DNA of 64,000 bases from Paeniglutamicibacter kerguelensis (GCF_017876535.1 NZ_JAGIOF010000001.1:1922001-1986000), one strand, 5' to 3'. Shown: positions 1-10,031, numbered from the stretch's first letter. Notes: a model not told the origin generated them from the letters alone. Made by a program: numbers and translations.

Positions 1-315
1 CGACTTGTTTTGCTCGATCAGGACCTGTGCGGGCTGTCCCTGGAAGCACTTGCCAACCAGGCCTTCGGGCGTGTGCTCGCCGAAGGCCTCGGCGAGCACA
101 TCCGCCAGGATCTGCTGGGCATCGGCTTCGGGGTTCCAACACGGAAGGGCATAGGCACCCCACGAGGTCTCGAAGTGCCAGGTCGTGACGGCCACAATGA
201 CCGCGTCAAGTTGCGGCGCCAATTTGGCATCCCATTTGAGGGCCTTCGCGGAACAGGCCGAATCGTCGACCCCCACCACGATTTGCGGACGCTCGCGGAC
301 CTTCGGGTCCTCCAT
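1..315 (-). CDS. Universal stress protein (UspA family), partial
   Basis: The complement of 313-315 is an ATG opening a frame that runs off the left edge (105 residues visible). It begins MEDPKVRERPQIVVGVDDS; the IVVGVDDS strand with its Asp is the usual first beta strand and nucleotide-contacting Asp of Usp domains. The ATP-loop motif (G-2x-G-9x-G[S/T]) would lie outside the window, so ATP binding cannot be judged. It is divergent from phosphoketolase across about 240 bp that contains a DosR-like palindrome at 434-449, so the two may be co-induced. Family assignment is firm; stimulus is inferred from context. Confidence 0.85.
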   Translation of the reverse strand, partial: MEDPKVRERPQIVVGVDDSACSAKALKWDAKLAPQLDAVIVAVTTWHFETSWGAYALPCWNPEADAQQILADVLAEAFGEHTPEGLVGKCFQGQPAQVLIEQNKS

Positions 316-433
316 GGCATCTACCGTCTTTCGCTTATCCGCATGATTCAACGGAGTTTTCCCGCCGAAGAAAAACGCACAGAACAGCCCGTCCCTAAAC
401 ATCAATCTTTTATGCCCCGTGGAGTGGTTGAAC

Positions 434-449
434 AGGGCACAAGGTCCCT
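434..449. promoter_or_regulatory. DosR-like palindromic box between usp and xfp
   Basis: AGGGCACAAGGTCCCT; its complement core GGGACCTTGTGCCC fits the mycobacterial DosR consensus GGGACYWWVGKYCC at 13 of 14 positions. All 16 bases recur at 23961-23976 before the alcohol dehydrogenase. It sits 109 bp upstream of the xfp start and 119 bp upstream of the divergent usp start. Binding by a DosR homologue is inferred. Confidence 0.55.
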
Positions 450-557
450 AACCGTCCTGCTTGATTCATGCAAAGGTGGAAGCGGCGGAACGCCCATCCA
501 TCGACTCGAAGAGCCCGTCAACCGGGCAGGGATCCAACACATCCAAATGGAGCACCC

Positions 558-3086
558 ATGATGAACCGGTTCGATCGAGCGACTCCCCAGGTGCACGAGG
601 TCAACGCCCTAACCGGCGACGCCGAGGGGCTCGAACTCCTGAACAGATACTGGGATGCGGCCAACTACCTGACGGTGGCGCAGATCTACCTCCAGGAAAA
701 TGTCCTGCTCCGCGTCCCGCTGGCTGCGGAGCACATCAAACCGCGGCTGCTTGGACACTGGGGAACCAGCCCAGGGCTCTCCTTGATCTACGTCCATCTC
801 AATCGGCTCATCCGCAGGTCCGGCGCCCAGGTCCTTTTCGTTGCGGGTCCAGGTCATGGCGGCCCTGCCGTGATAGCAAATCTCTACTTGGAGGGGACCT
901 ATTCCGAAATCTATCCCGACGTCAGCCGCGACCTGGCAGGGCTTCGGAACTTGGTTCGGCAGTTCTCCACCCCGGGCGGCATCCCCAGCCACGTGGGGCC
1001 GGCCACCCCGGGTTCCATCCACGAGGGCGGGGAGCTGGGCTATTCGCTGGCCCACGCCACGGGTGCCGCAATGGACAACCCTGAGCTCATCGTGGCCTGC
1101 GTGATCGGCGACGGTGAGGCCGAAACCGGACCGCTGGCGGGTGCGTGGAAGGCCCCGGCCTTCCTGAATCCTGGCAGGGACGGAGCTGTCCTGCCGATCC
1201 TTCACCTGAACGGATACAAGATCTCCGGCCCCACGGTTCTGGGCAGGCAGTCCGACGAGCAGGTCGTGTCACTGCTGCGGGCCCATGGCTGGGATCCGGT
1301 GGTTGTCGCCGGCGATGACCCGGCGCTGGTGCATGCGGACCTTGACCGGGAGCTCGGGAACGCGCACGCAAGGATCATCCGCATCCAGGAGCAGGCGCGC
1401 CAGAACGGGACTGACGGGCCTTCCCGTTGGCCCGCCATCATCCTGCGTACACCTAAGGGCTGGACAGGACCGGACTTTGTTGACGGTGTTCCGGTCGAAG
1501 GCACGTTCCGATCCCATCAGGTCCCGTTGGGCGGCGTCCGCGAAAAACCCGCCCATCTGTCCCAACTTGAGACCTGGCTGCGTTCCTACAAGCCGGAAAC
1601 GCTTTTTGATGCGGACGGACGGCTGGTGCCGGAGCTTGCGGCTCTTGCCCCGAAGGGAAATTTGCGTATGGGTGCCAACCACTGGGCCCACGGCGGCACC
1701 ACGATGGATCCGCTGCCCCTGCGTCCCCTGGAAAACTATGCCCTTGACGTCGGCACACCGGGATCCACCAAGCACGAGACCACCATGCCGCTGGGTCAAA
1801 TGTTCCGGGACATCTACACCGACACCGCCCGGGACCCCCGTTTCCGGCTGTTCAGCCCCGATGAAACCAACAGCAACAGGTTGGGCGCTGTCTTCGAAGT
1901 GACAGACAGGTGCCTGATGACACCGGCACGGGACGGCGACGACCATCTGTCCCCGGACGGACGGGTCATGGAGGTCCTCTCCGAGCACCTCTGCCAAGGC
2001 TGGCTCGAGGGCTATGTCCTCACCGGACGGCACGGGTTCTTTGCCACCTATGAGGCGTTTGCCATGGTAGGCGCCTCAATGACCGTCCAGCACGCGAAAT
2101 GGCTCCAGCACTCCCGCGACCTTCGCTGGCGGCAGCCCGTGCCGAGCCTGAACATCCTGCTGACCTCGACGTGTTGGCGCAACGACCACAATGGCTTCAG
2201 CCACCAGGGACCGGGCCTGATCGACACCGTGCTGTCACTGTCCGGTTTGGTTGTGCGTGTCTACCTTCCACCGGACTCCAACACGCTGTTGGCAGTCGCC
2301 GAACATGTTCTGCTCGGCATGAACCACCTCAACCTGGTGGTGGTGGACAAGCAGGCGCACCCGCAGTATCTGAACATTCAGGACGCCCGCCGGCATGCCG
2401 CGGCTGGCGCCTCGATCTGGCACTGGGCCGGAAACGACGACGTACCCGGTGGAAGGAGCGCTTCCGGGGGCGCATTTTCCGACACCGTTTCCTCCATCAC
2501 GACAGCGGACGAACCGGTGCCTGCCACCGAGCCGGACATCGTCATGGCCTGCGCCGGCGACGTTCCCACGGAGGAAACGTTGGCCGCGGCCTGGCTGCTT
2601 CAGCGCCACGTGCCGGACCTGCGAGTCCGCGTTGTCAACGTGATGGACGCGTTCGTGATCCCTCCCCGCGACGCCCACCCCCACGGGCTCACCGACGTCA
2701 ACTTCGAAAGGCTTTTCACCTCCGACCGCGAAGTGGTCGTGGCTTGGCACGGATACGCCCGAGCCTTCCACCAGCTGCTGCACGGGCGAAGGCACCCGGG
2801 CCGGTTCCACGTCCGCGGCTACAACGAGCAGGGAACCACCACCACGCCGTTCGACATGGTTGTCCTCAACCGCATGAGTCGCTACCACCTTGTATTGGAA
2901 GCACTGAACCGGGTCGGCGGCGGTTTCGAAGGTGCCCCGGAATTGGCGGAGCATTGCCGGGCAATGCTTGCAAAACACGCGGCCCATATCCGACTGTACC
3001 TGGAGGACATGCCGGAAATCCGCGACTGGGTCTGGTCCTCGCCCAGGGCGGGAAGGAACAGCTCCAGAGGGGAAAACCCGTCCTAG
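558..3086 (+). CDS. xfp: Xylulose-5-phosphate/fructose-6-phosphate phosphoketolase
   Basis: Cytoplasmic thiamine-diphosphate enzyme that cleaves xylulose-5-P or fructose-6-P with phosphate to acetyl phosphate plus glyceraldehyde-3-P or erythrose-4-P. The 842-residue product has the family length and motifs: GPGHGG (about residues 97-102), EGGELGYSLAHATGA, and the ThDP/Mg motif GDGEAETGP (from about 184). C-terminal transketolase-like pyrimidine and XFP_C segments follow (RGYNEQGTTTTPFDM). Two ATGs are adjacent (558, 561); GGAG at 549-552 is 5 or 8 nt upstream, so either could be used. A DosR-like box lies upstream, and pta in the same window could convert its acetyl phosphate to acetyl-CoA. 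No acetate kinase gene is seen. Confidence 0.96.
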   Translation: MMNRFDRATPQVHEVNALTGDAEGLELLNRYWDAANYLTVAQIYLQENVLLRVPLAAEHIKPRLLGHWGTSPGLSLIYVHLNRLIRRSGAQVLFVAGPGHGGPAVIANLYLEGTYSEIYPDVSRDLAGLRNLVRQFSTPGGIPSHVGPATPGSIHEGGELGYSLAHATGAAMDNPELIVACVIGDGEAETGPLAGAWKAPAFLNPGRDGAVLPILHLNGYKISGPTVLGRQSDEQVVSLLRAHGWDPVVVAGDDPALVHADLDRELGNAHARIIRIQEQARQNGTDGPSRWPAIILRTPKGWTGPDFVDGVPVEGTFRSHQVPLGGVREKPAHLSQLETWLRSYKPETLFDADGRLVPELAALAPKGNLRMGANHWAHGGTTMDPLPLRPLENYALDVGTPGSTKHETTMPLGQMFRDIYTDTARDPRFRLFSPDETNSNRLGAVFEVTDRCLMTPARDGDDHLSPDGRVMEVLSEHLCQGWLEGYVLTGRHGFFATYEAFAMVGASMTVQHAKWLQHSRDLRWRQPVPSLNILLTSTCWRNDHNGFSHQGPGLIDTVLSLSGLVVRVYLPPDSNTLLAVAEHVLLGMNHLNLVVVDKQAHPQYLNIQDARRHAAAGASIWHWAGNDDVPGGRSASGGAFSDTVSSITTADEPVPATEPDIVMACAGDVPTEETLAAAWLLQRHVPDLRVRVVNVMDAFVIPPRDAHPHGLTDVNFERLFTSDREVVVAWHGYARAFHQLLHGRRHPGRFHVRGYNEQGTTTTPFDMVVLNRMSRYHLVLEALNRVGGGFEGAPELAEHCRAMLAKHAAHIRLYLEDMPEIRDWVWSSPRAGRNSSRGENPS

Positions 3087-3092
3087 AAGTGC

Positions 3093-4270
3093 TTGGTTAC
3101 GTCTATGGGTCGGAGCGGTCGGCATTGCCTTGACAGTTTGCTCAACGATGAAATGGCCGCGGTCCACGGCCTACTTGACGGGTTCGTTCGGGCGGTCGTT
3201 GCCTCCCTGCCGCGCAAGGACCAGCGAGGCAAGGGCGCCTTGTATCTGCAGGGACTGATGCTCGACGGGAAGCGCAAGTCGATGCGGCCCATGGGCGAAC
3301 ACCTTGGCATCGACTACCAGCAGCTGTAGCGGTTCGTTTCCTCCTCGCACTGGCCGGCCGAGCCGGTCCGCCGGAGCCTGGCCGGCAAGGCCGTAGAGCC
3401 GATCCGGCCCGAGGCGTGGGCGCTCGATGACACGGGCTTCAAGGAGGACGGTTCCGCTGGACCCGGAGTGGCACGCCAGTACTCGTGGTGGCACGCCAGT
3501 ACTCGTGGTGGCACGCCAGTACTCGGGCACCCTGGGCAAGATCGGCAACCGCCGGATCGGCGTATCCGTCAACGCGGTCACCGATTCCGCCTCGTGCCCG
3601 CTGGACCGGTGCCTGTTTCTGCCATAGGCCTGGGACGACACCTGCCATGACACCAACGAAGACGTGGACCGGGCCGCGGACCGGCGGGCCAAGGCGCAGA
3701 TCCCCGACACGGTGCGGCACCGGCCCAAGTGGAAACTGGCCCTGGAAATGATCGATGATCTGGCCCGCTGGGGATGTTCGCCGCAGCTGCTGGTCATGGA
3801 CGCCGGCTGCGGTGAGTGCGGCCCGTTCCGGTCCGCGCTCACCGAAAGGGGCATCCCGCATGTGGCCTCGGTGAAGAACCTGGCCGCACGGCACGAGAAC
3901 CGGCCCGGAAACCCGGACGCGCCCATGACTGGACGGTTCGCCGCCCTGCGGGTCCGCCCGTCCAACCGCAACATTCCGCAGGACTGCGGGGCCCTGCCGG
4001 TCGAATGGCTGGTTGCTCAATGGCCGGAGGACTCGGCGGAGCCCACGGACTACTCGCTCTCCACCCTGCCCACGGGCACTCGCTGGCCGAACTCGTGCGG
4101 CTGGCGAAGATCCGGTGGCGGATCGAGCACGACTACCGCGAACTCAAGCACGGCCTGGACTTGGACCACTTTGAGGGCCTAACCTGGGCCGGCTGGCACC
4201 ACCACGCCACCCTCATCACCGCCGCCCGCCTCGTCGTCACGACCATCTGCCTGGCCGCCAATCCAAAGCC
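3093..4270 (+). pseudogene. IS701-family transposase, degenerate
   Basis: Transposase-like residues run through several frames. The first part (LLDGFVRAVVASLPRKDQRGKGALYLQGL.., then ..EAWALDDTGF) is broken by an in-frame TAG ending at 3329. A 20-bp unit present three times at 3468-3527 adds 40 bp and shifts the frame. The next part carries a TAG at 3625-3627 and continues (DRAADRRAKAQIPD.., LLVMDAGCGECGPF) to a further frameshift near 4060-4080. The end (KIRWRIEHDYRELKHGLDLDHFEG) retains the conserved DDE-region signature. The C-terminus stops near 4270. At least two stops and two frameshifts make it non-functional. No terminal inverted repeats were identified. Confidence 0.85.
3468..3527 (+). 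repeat. Triple tandem 20-bp repeat inside the IS701 relic
   Basis: The unit GTGGCACGCCAGTACTCGTG occurs at 3468-3487, 3488-3507 and 3508-3527 (last copy ends CGGG). Two extra copies add 40 bp, which is not a multiple of three, and move the transposase reading to another frame. This looks like slippage or local duplication. Confidence 0.95.
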
Positions 4271-4449
4271 CCCGTCTTTTTTAGTTCCTAACCCGAGCCC
4301 CATGGGCAAGGTGCGGGGTTGCCGGCCTGTCGGTCCCGGCATGATCCACTCCCCCTGTCATTCCATGATCCGGGGGGCCGTCACCAGGACCGAAAGGCAC
4401 CGGGGAAATCGCAAATAGGGGCCGGATCCGAACAAGACAGCACCCGTCC

Positions 4450-5587
4450 AATTGTCGCTCGTAACGTGGATGCCCAGCCGCGGAGCCACAAGGCCCTGCC
4501 GCAGGACGAAGGCAAGCTCAAGACCCTCATCAAGTCCCTGTCCAAGCACGGACAATTGCTCTTCGTGGTGGACCAGGCGGCCACCATCGGCGCACTGCCG
4601 GTCGCCGTCGCCCAGGCCCAAGGGATTCTGGTGGCTTACCTGCCCGGGCTGGCGATGCGCAGCATCGCCGACCTGCACCCCGGGGAAGCCAAGACCGATG
4701 CCCGCGACGCGTACATCATCTCCAACGCGGCACGCACCATGCCGCAGTCGTTGCACACCGTGCAGGTCCCCGAGGAACACGTCGCGGAGCTGAGCATGCT
4801 CTGCGGATTCGACGACGACTTGGCCAAGCAAGCCACCGCAACCTCGAACCGGATCCGCGGGATTCTCCTGCGATCCACCCGGCCCTGGAACGGGTCATCG
4901 GCAAGCACCTTGACCACCAGGCCATGGCCGAGCTCCTCGCCAAATACCCCCCCGATGTCCTGCGCCGGGCCGGGCATGCCCTCGTGGAAACCCTGTTGCG
5001 CAAGCACGCACCCCGGGCCGGACGAGGGTGGACCCAGGAAATCTTCGCTGCCTTGAAGCAACAGACCGTGGTGGTATCCGGGACCACCGCCGCCGGCATT
5101 GTCCTGCCCGAGCTGGCGGGCATGCTCACCAAAACGTGAGCGGCCCGGTCCGCGGTGCTGGCACGGGTCGGATACCTGGTCAAGGACCACCCGCTGCACG
5201 TGTTGCTGGATTCGATGCCCGGGGTCGGGATCCGCACCCAGGCAAGGATCCTCACCGAGGTTGTCGGCAAGGAGTTCGCCACCGCAGGGCACCTGGCTTC
5301 CTCCGCCGGGCTAGCGCGGGTGACGTGGAGATCCGGGACCTCCATCCGCTTGCGACCATTCCTCCCGCAAGGGCAACAAGACCCTCAAACGCGCATTCTT
5401 CCTCTCCGCGTTTGCCTCGCTCAAATGCAAGGACCATACGTCCAGGTCCTACCACGACAGGGAACGGGCCGAGGGCAAGAAACACAACCAAGCCGTCGTG
5501 GCCCTGGCCCGACGCCGGTGCAACGTCCTGTTCGCGATGCTGCGTGACGGCACCGTCTATGAGGCGCCGGAGGCCATCGCCGCCTAA
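4450..5587 (+). pseudogene. IS110-family transposase, degenerate
   Basis: Recognisable IS110 sequence is spread over shifting frames. The RuvC-like DEDD half (FVVDQAATIGALPVAVAQ.., LHPGEAKTDARDAYII, LCGFDDDLAKQ) runs to a frameshift near 4870. The middle (LAKYPPDVLRRAGHALVETLL.., ALKQQTVVVSGTTAAGIVLPEL) is followed by an in-frame TGA at 5137-5139. The Transposase_20 part (DSMPGVGIRTQARILTEVVGKEFATAGHLAS) is shifted again near 5320 before the normal C-terminus (NQAVVALARRRCNVLFAMLRDGTVYEAP) ending at TAA 5585-5587. The usual N-terminal start region is missing. It sits against the IS701 relic, so 3.1-5.6 kb is a block of dead mobile DNA between xfp and the sensor kinase. Confidence 0.85.
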
Positions 5588-5881
5588 CGCCGGCCCCATT
5601 CGCGGCACCCGCTATCCGGTTCACGACAACCGATCCGGACCGGGCCCGCCAACCCGTTCGATGCAAATTCTCCTGATTATCTGTAGGTGGACAGGGGGCC
5701 GGACTTGCCTAAATGAACCCCGAATGCTCCCTTGCGCCCAATGTTGTCATGTACCAGTGATCGAGAATCAGGGCTTTCGACTCTTACCTTGTTCAACCCT
5801 TGCGCAGAGTCTTGAGTTGTTCAGTTGTTCGGCATCTCTCTCAGAGGCTGAATTCCTACCTAAACGTTTGAGGAAATGACC
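5588..5881. other. Intergenic, about 290 bp, no gene seen
   Basis: Sequence between the IS110 relic and the DUF3040 gene. No coding frame with an RBS or family resemblance was found. It must contain the DUF3040 promoter; no clear terminal repeat of the IS is visible. Confidence 0.4.
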
Positions 5882-6193
5882 ATGCCGCTATCTGACCACG
5901 AGCAGAAAATATTGCAGTCATTGGAAAAGGACTTGTCAATACAGTTTCCCCTGCTTGAAAAGAAGATGAAGCGCTCTGATACACGGTTCAGACCAAGTTT
6001 CATCGTGGGTACCGGAATACTCTGCACAGTAGTCGGGCTGGCGTTCGTGATCATTGGTTTGGGCATCGGCTCCGTACTGCTGAGCGTCATTGCCTTCGTA
6101 GTGATGGGCGCTGGATCCTATTTCGCGTCAAGGTCCGTCGCTCTTGCCCGCCTTCGCCGGCATCTCCAGCACGCTCAGCCGCCTCCTGCATAG
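5882..6193 (+). CDS. DUF3040 small membrane protein
   Basis: A 103-residue protein starting MPLSDHEQKILQSLEKDL, the typical DUF3040 opening, followed by a charged segment and two adjacent hydrophobic helices (FIVGTGILCTVVGLAFVII and a second ending near FVVMGAGSYFA). An ATG also exists at 5876, but GAGGA at 5870-5874 is 7 nt before 5882 and the family start is MPLS, so 5882 is preferred. Function is unknown in the family, which is widespread in actinobacteria. It is an isolated gene between dead IS elements and the sensor kinase. Confidence 0.8.
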   Translation: MPLSDHEQKILQSLEKDLSIQFPLLEKKMKRSDTRFRPSFIVGTGILCTVVGLAFVIIGLGIGSVLLSVIAFVVMGAGSYFASRSVALARLRRHLQHAQPPPA

Positions 6194-6514
6194 CCCCAAT
6201 GGTTCGGCAAACATGGGCCATCACGGGGTTATCTGGAACGTACCAACGCAGAATCTTGGCAGGAGCTTGCACGGAACATTCTTTCACGCGAGCCCCAGAA
6301 AAACGGTGACGGCGTCGATCGCTTCCGTACCTTTTGTGTTTCTGTTGCGAGCTGCATCGGATGAAAGTACCGTCCAGAATTTGTAAATATCTACGGCCAG
6401 CACGCCACCGTGGAACAGTAGAAATCTTGTTGATCCGCGGCGTTTGGTGTTCACCCGATCCGAGCCAGACGAACCTGTTGCTTTCCACCACGCCTAGTTC
6501 CAACTAAGTCAGCC
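6194..6514. other. Intergenic, about 320 bp, nothing recognised
   Basis: Open frames here show no family resemblance or convincing RBS. The region lies between the 3' ends of DUF3040 and the histidine kinase; no T-tailed hairpin was found. Confidence 0.4.
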
Positions 6515-6525
6515 CTATTCCTCGG

Positions 6526-8256
6526 TTATCCTCTCCAATCCAGCTGAAAGCGGTGCTGTCCATTCAAAATGAGTCCTGTTTTCCTTGGAACTCTTCGCAA
6601 AAAAGTTCCGTTCAGATCCTGGGCGCGCGCCTTCATGTTGTCGAAGCCGTTCCGGCCCTTGAGCTTGCTAAAACCACACCCGTCATCGACAACTACGACA
6701 ACGACATTGCCCTCGACGGCGTCCACGCGAATGCTGATGTTCTCCGCCTTCGAATGGCGAACAGCGTTGCTCACACCCTCGGATACGACCGCGAGAATGT
6801 GTCCGTCCATCACGAACGGGACAAGTTCGTCGACGGCCGCTCCCACATGGAGGCTGGGCGCAAATGACAAAGCCCTGGATAGTTCTCGGACCGTCTGACT
6901 GATTCTCGTGCTGAGAAATTGGGCCGTTTTTGAAGGCGCTTGAAGCGAGTAGATCGTCTCCCGCAGTTCAGTGATGGTTGAGTCAAGTTCGTTCGTGATG
7001 GCCTCGATGCGTTCGAGCGCCACAGGGTCGACCATGAAGCGTGCAAGGCTTTTGGTGCTGAGCCCGGCGGCAAACAGTCGCTGGATAACGACATCGTGCA
7101 GGTCCTTGGCGATGCGGTCCCGGTCCATGAAAACCGCAAACTGCTCCCGGAGCCTGTACACGCGCATCAGTTCCAGGGCCAAGGCCGACTGGGAACCGCA
7201 TTTCCCGGAAAGGGTGATCTCCGCGTGACCGTATACCGGTGCCCCCGGTTGACGTGCCAGAATCAGGAGATCACGGCCGGCTTCGCTCGAACCCAAAGCA
7301 ACCAAGAGGGCGGGGCCGATCTCAGACGCTTCCACGGTGTCTGGTAGATACTCCGCCAGATTGAATGTCACGGGGTGCATTTCGTCGAAGACACTCTTGA
7401 CAAGCCCCTCGCCTATGCAGAACGACCGATGCATGAACTCCGGAGCAAGGGCGCCAGCTCCTGCAGAAACATGAATGCTTCCATCATCGTCGGCACAGAT
7501 TCCGACCAGGGCCAAAACGGAGGACGAAGCCTCCAACGCCTGGCGCGCGACAATCGTCTTGCCCGACTCCAAGTCCTCGATTCCTTTGTCCATCATCCGC
7601 ACTGCTACCTGCATGCTCGCTTCCATCCACCGTGTCCGCAAGCGGGCTTCGTCAAAGAGCTTGGCATTTTCTATGGCGAGCCCAGCCGCAGCGGCCAACA
7701 CCACGGCCAAGTCCTCGTCGTCGGCGGTGAAAGTTTTGCCGTGCCGCTTTTCCGTGAGATACAAGTTTCCAAATACGACATTGTGGACGAGGATGGGCAC
7801 TCCCAAGAAGGATTGCATGGGCGGATGGAAAGTCGGGAATCCAACGGATGCCGGATGGTCGTGGAGATCATCCAGCCTGATCGGCTGGGGTTCGTCAATC
7901 AAGACGCCAAGGACACCGTGACCGGTGGGCAACGGTCCTATTCGTTCGGCCAATTCGGGCTCTATCCCCTCAGTGATGAAATGGCTCACTTCCTTGCCCT
8001 CGCGAATGACCCCCAGTGCACCGTACTTGGCATCCATAAGCTTGCACGCAGACTGAATCATATGCTGAAGAACTGCAGTCAAGCTCAGTTCCTGGGAAAT
8101 GGTAATGACCGCCGACAATAGCCCCTGCAAACGCGTCTGCGATTGCACCAGTTCCTCAATGCTGGCCACAAGTCCGTTGCGAAGATTCTCGATCTCTGCG
8201 GCCGATGTAGAGGAACCCGTCCCTGAAGAGCGATCTTCCATCGAAGGAAATTCCAC
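6526..8256 (-). CDS. DevS/DosS-type GAF sensor histidine kinase, C-terminus frameshifted
   Basis: Two-component kinase with two GAF domains (about residues 60-200, with FLGVPILVHNVVFGNLYLTEK, and 220-370), a HisKA_3 dimerisation/phosphoacceptor helix (DRIAKDLHDVVIQRLFAAGL, His about 387) and HATPase_c (N box SEGVSNAVRHS about 493, G box DDGCGF about 526). DosS-family kinases sense heme-bound gas or redox state; heme binding here is not shown. Start is GTG (8254-8256) with GGAG 8 nt upstream. The last 26 codons look wrong: adding one T to the T6 run (plus-strand A run 6599-6604) restores an ending THFEWTAPL..ERITEE with stop at 6515-6517. So this copy is either frameshifted or carries a sequencing error. 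No LuxR/NarL-type response regulator is adjacent. Confidence 0.88.
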   Translation of the reverse strand: MEFPSMEDRSSGTGSSTSAAEIENLRNGLVASIEELVQSQTRLQGLLSAVITISQELSLTAVLQHMIQSACKLMDAKYGALGVIREGKEVSHFITEGIEPELAERIGPLPTGHGVLGVLIDEPQPIRLDDLHDHPASVGFPTFHPPMQSFLGVPILVHNVVFGNLYLTEKRHGKTFTADDEDLAVVLAAAAGLAIENAKLFDEARLRTRWMEASMQVAVRMMDKGIEDLESGKTIVARQALEASSSVLALVGICADDDGSIHVSAGAGALAPEFMHRSFCIGEGLVKSVFDEMHPVTFNLAEYLPDTVEASEIGPALLVALGSSEAGRDLLILARQPGAPVYGHAEITLSGKCGSQSALALELMRVYRLREQFAVFMDRDRIAKDLHDVVIQRLFAAGLSTKSLARFMVDPVALERIEAITNELDSTITELRETIYSLQAPSKTAQFLSTRISQTVRELSRALSFAPSLHVGAAVDELVPFVMDGHILAVVSEGVSNAVRHSKAENISIRVDAVEGNVVVVVVDDGCGFSKLKGRNGFDNMKARAQDLNGTFLRRVPRKTGLILNGQHRFQLDWRG

Positions 8257-8845
8257 GGCGTTTCTCCGTCCAAGGGAAACAAAAATTCCATCGACCGACT
8301 AAGACGGTCTGCCAGAGACAAACACAGGCTACGCTCGGCAGCGCCAAAACTCCATCAACTGTGGACCCGGCGACCGAAGCATCAAGGAACGTTCTCATGC
8401 TTACTCGGGGTTCCTGGCCAGAATGACGCTTCTTGAAGCTCGAAGTCGTGGCAGAATCCAGCATGTCATTTTTAGGGGTTTCAGGGACCTGCTGGGAATC
8501 TGTCCGGCGAAAGGAGCACTCACGCGAAACGGCGGGAGGTGGTGTTGGTCCGACGCTGTGTTTCCGCATCCAGGTGGCCGCCGTCAAAGTGAGGATGGCA
8601 GTTGGCGAACCGTAGCCAGGTCGGTGCGTCGCAACTCCCAGGCTGTACAAAATAGTGCATGGACCACGAAACGGTGTGTCCGGCACTCTCCGATGAACGG
8701 AACATCGTGGCGCAGGGACCGCTTGCTTTCGGCGCGGCGGGACGTTCGGCCCTATCGGCGAACTGATTGGGGGCGCTTACTGATACCAGTGCTTCTGCCG
8801 TTTTGGGTAGGGCACACCCACCCCTACCAAGCAGGAGGAATCGCC
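8257..8845. other. Intergenic between divergent sensor kinase and hsp20
   Basis: About 590 bp with no supported gene. It must contain promoters for both flanking genes; the DosR-like box at 8739-8752 is the one recognisable signal. Confidence 0.5.
8739..8752 (+). promoter_or_regulatory. DosR-like box upstream of hsp20
   Basis: GGGACGTTCGGCCC (followed by TAT) matches GGGACYWWVGKYCC at 13 of 14 positions, the mismatch being G at position 6. It is 94 bp upstream of the hsp20 ATG, a spacing typical for such activators. In mycobacteria the hspX (acr) gene is a hallmark DosR target. Confidence 0.6.
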
Positions 8846-9313
8846 ATGAGTGAAATGCTACGCCGGTCGCCGTTTGAGGCATCGCGGTCGCACGCACCTT
8901 TTGATATGCCCTCGAAGTCCCCGTTCGGCATGCTGGACTCCCTCCAGCGCCTCTTTGACAGCGACATCGAAAAGTCCACCATGCGGGTCGAGGAAATCGT
9001 GGAGGACAACACCCTGGTGGTCCGGGCCGAACTGCCCGGCATCGATCCCGACAAGGACGTCGAGGTCTCGGTTGAGGACGGTGTCTTGACCATCAGCGCC
9101 CGCCGCGAGGACAAGTCGGAGACCCGCCAGGAGGGCATGTACCGCTCCGAGTTCCGCTACGGATCCATGCTACGGAGGATCGCGCTTCCGGAGGGGGTCA
9201 GCGAATCCGATGTGAAGGCATCCTACAAGGACGGCATCCTGGAGGTCCGTACACCGATGCCGGCCAAGAAAACGGCCCCCGCAGCCACCAAGGTGGCCAT
9301 CACCCGCGACTAG
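8846..9313 (+). CDS. Hsp20/alpha-crystallin family small heat shock protein
   Basis: A 155-residue holdase chaperone. The alpha-crystallin core is clear from about residue 45 ([19 protein letters not shown]) to 140 ([20 protein letters not shown], then EVRTPMP), with the ELPGID and YKDGILEV signatures. A VAI near the C-terminus may act as the I-x-I oligomer anchor. Start chosen at ATG 8846 because AGGAGGA lies 7 nt upstream. It is followed closely by the BON protein on the same strand with a shared terminator at 10061-10099, suggesting a bicistron. Resembles mycobacterial HspX in context. Confidence 0.94.
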   Translation: MSEMLRRSPFEASRSHAPFDMPSKSPFGMLDSLQRLFDSDIEKSTMRVEEIVEDNTLVVRAELPGIDPDKDVEVSVEDGVLTISARREDKSETRQEGMYRSEFRYGSMLRRIALPEGVSESDVKASYKDGILEVRTPMPAKKTAPAATKVAITRD

Positions 9314-9368
9314 GAAAGTTCCCGGCACAGTCGGATCGATGGGAGAGCTCCCAGAAAGCCAGGTAACC

Positions 9369-10031
9369 ATGCACAGCGAAACAGCCACCGACCGAACAAT
9401 TCAAGACGCGGTCGAATCCGAACTCCGGTGGACCCCGGACGTCGAAGCTGCACACATCGGGGTGAGCGTGGACGACCACGCCGTCACCCTCACCGGTGAA
9501 GTGGGCAACTACCCCGAACGGCTCGCCGCACGGCGGGCCGCATTTCGAGTCAAGGGGGTGACCGCCGTCGCCGACGAACTCACCGTCCGCTACAACGGCT
9601 CCCCCAGGACCGACAGTGATATCGCCGAGTCCGTGGCCCACGTACTGAACCACAGCGCGGTCATCCCCCAGGGAACGATCAAGGCCGATATCCGCAACCA
9701 CGTGGTGACCCTGACCGGCACGGTGCCGTGGAACTACCAGCGCGAGGCAGCCGCCAAGGCAGTCGGCGCAATCGCCGGCGTAAAGCATGTGGAAAACCAA
9801 GTCAACCTCTCTGTCGAGCCCTCAGCAGCCGTACTGGCAGACAAGATCAAGGACGCGCTGGCCCGCAACGCGGCCCTGGATTCACAGAAGGTCAACGTGA
9901 CCGTCGAGGGCGACCGCGTCACCCTGACCGGGTATTTGCCGTCCTGGATCGAGAAGAAGCAGGCGGGACTGGCGGCATGGTCGTCCCCTGGCGTCGGATC
10001 AGTGCATAACAAGATCAAGATCGGTGCATAA
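9369..10031 (+). CDS. Triple BON-domain protein
   Basis: About 220 residues with three BON repeats: roughly residues 8-75 ([20 protein letters not shown]), 82-150 ([18 protein letters not shown]) and 155-220 ([19 protein letters not shown]). No signal peptide is visible, so it is probably cytoplasmic as in OsmY-like proteins paired with Hsp20. Start ATG 9369 has a weak AGCCAGG upstream; an in-frame ATG at 9339 is possible. A 22-bp tandem duplication covers the stop: without it the protein would end [10 protein letters not shown] rather than VHNKIKIGA. The 3' end is followed by a strong terminator. Confidence 0.85.
   Translation: MHSETATDRTIQDAVESELRWTPDVEAAHIGVSVDDHAVTLTGEVGNYPERLAARRAAFRVKGVTAVADELTVRYNGSPRTDSDIAESVAHVLNHSAVIPQGTIKADIRNHVVTLTGTVPWNYQREAAAKAVGAIAGVKHVENQVNLSVEPSAAVLADKIKDALARNAALDSQKVNVTVEGDRVTLTGYLPSWIEKKQAGLAAWSSPGVGSVHNKIKIGA

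Noticed and set aside
461..1084. Long plus-strand frame overlapping xfp start
   Set aside because: It runs in another frame of the strongly coding xfp gene with no RBS; a high-GC shadow.
3468..3527. 20-bp triple repeat as CRISPR
   Set aside because: No spacers between copies; it lies inside a transposase reading.
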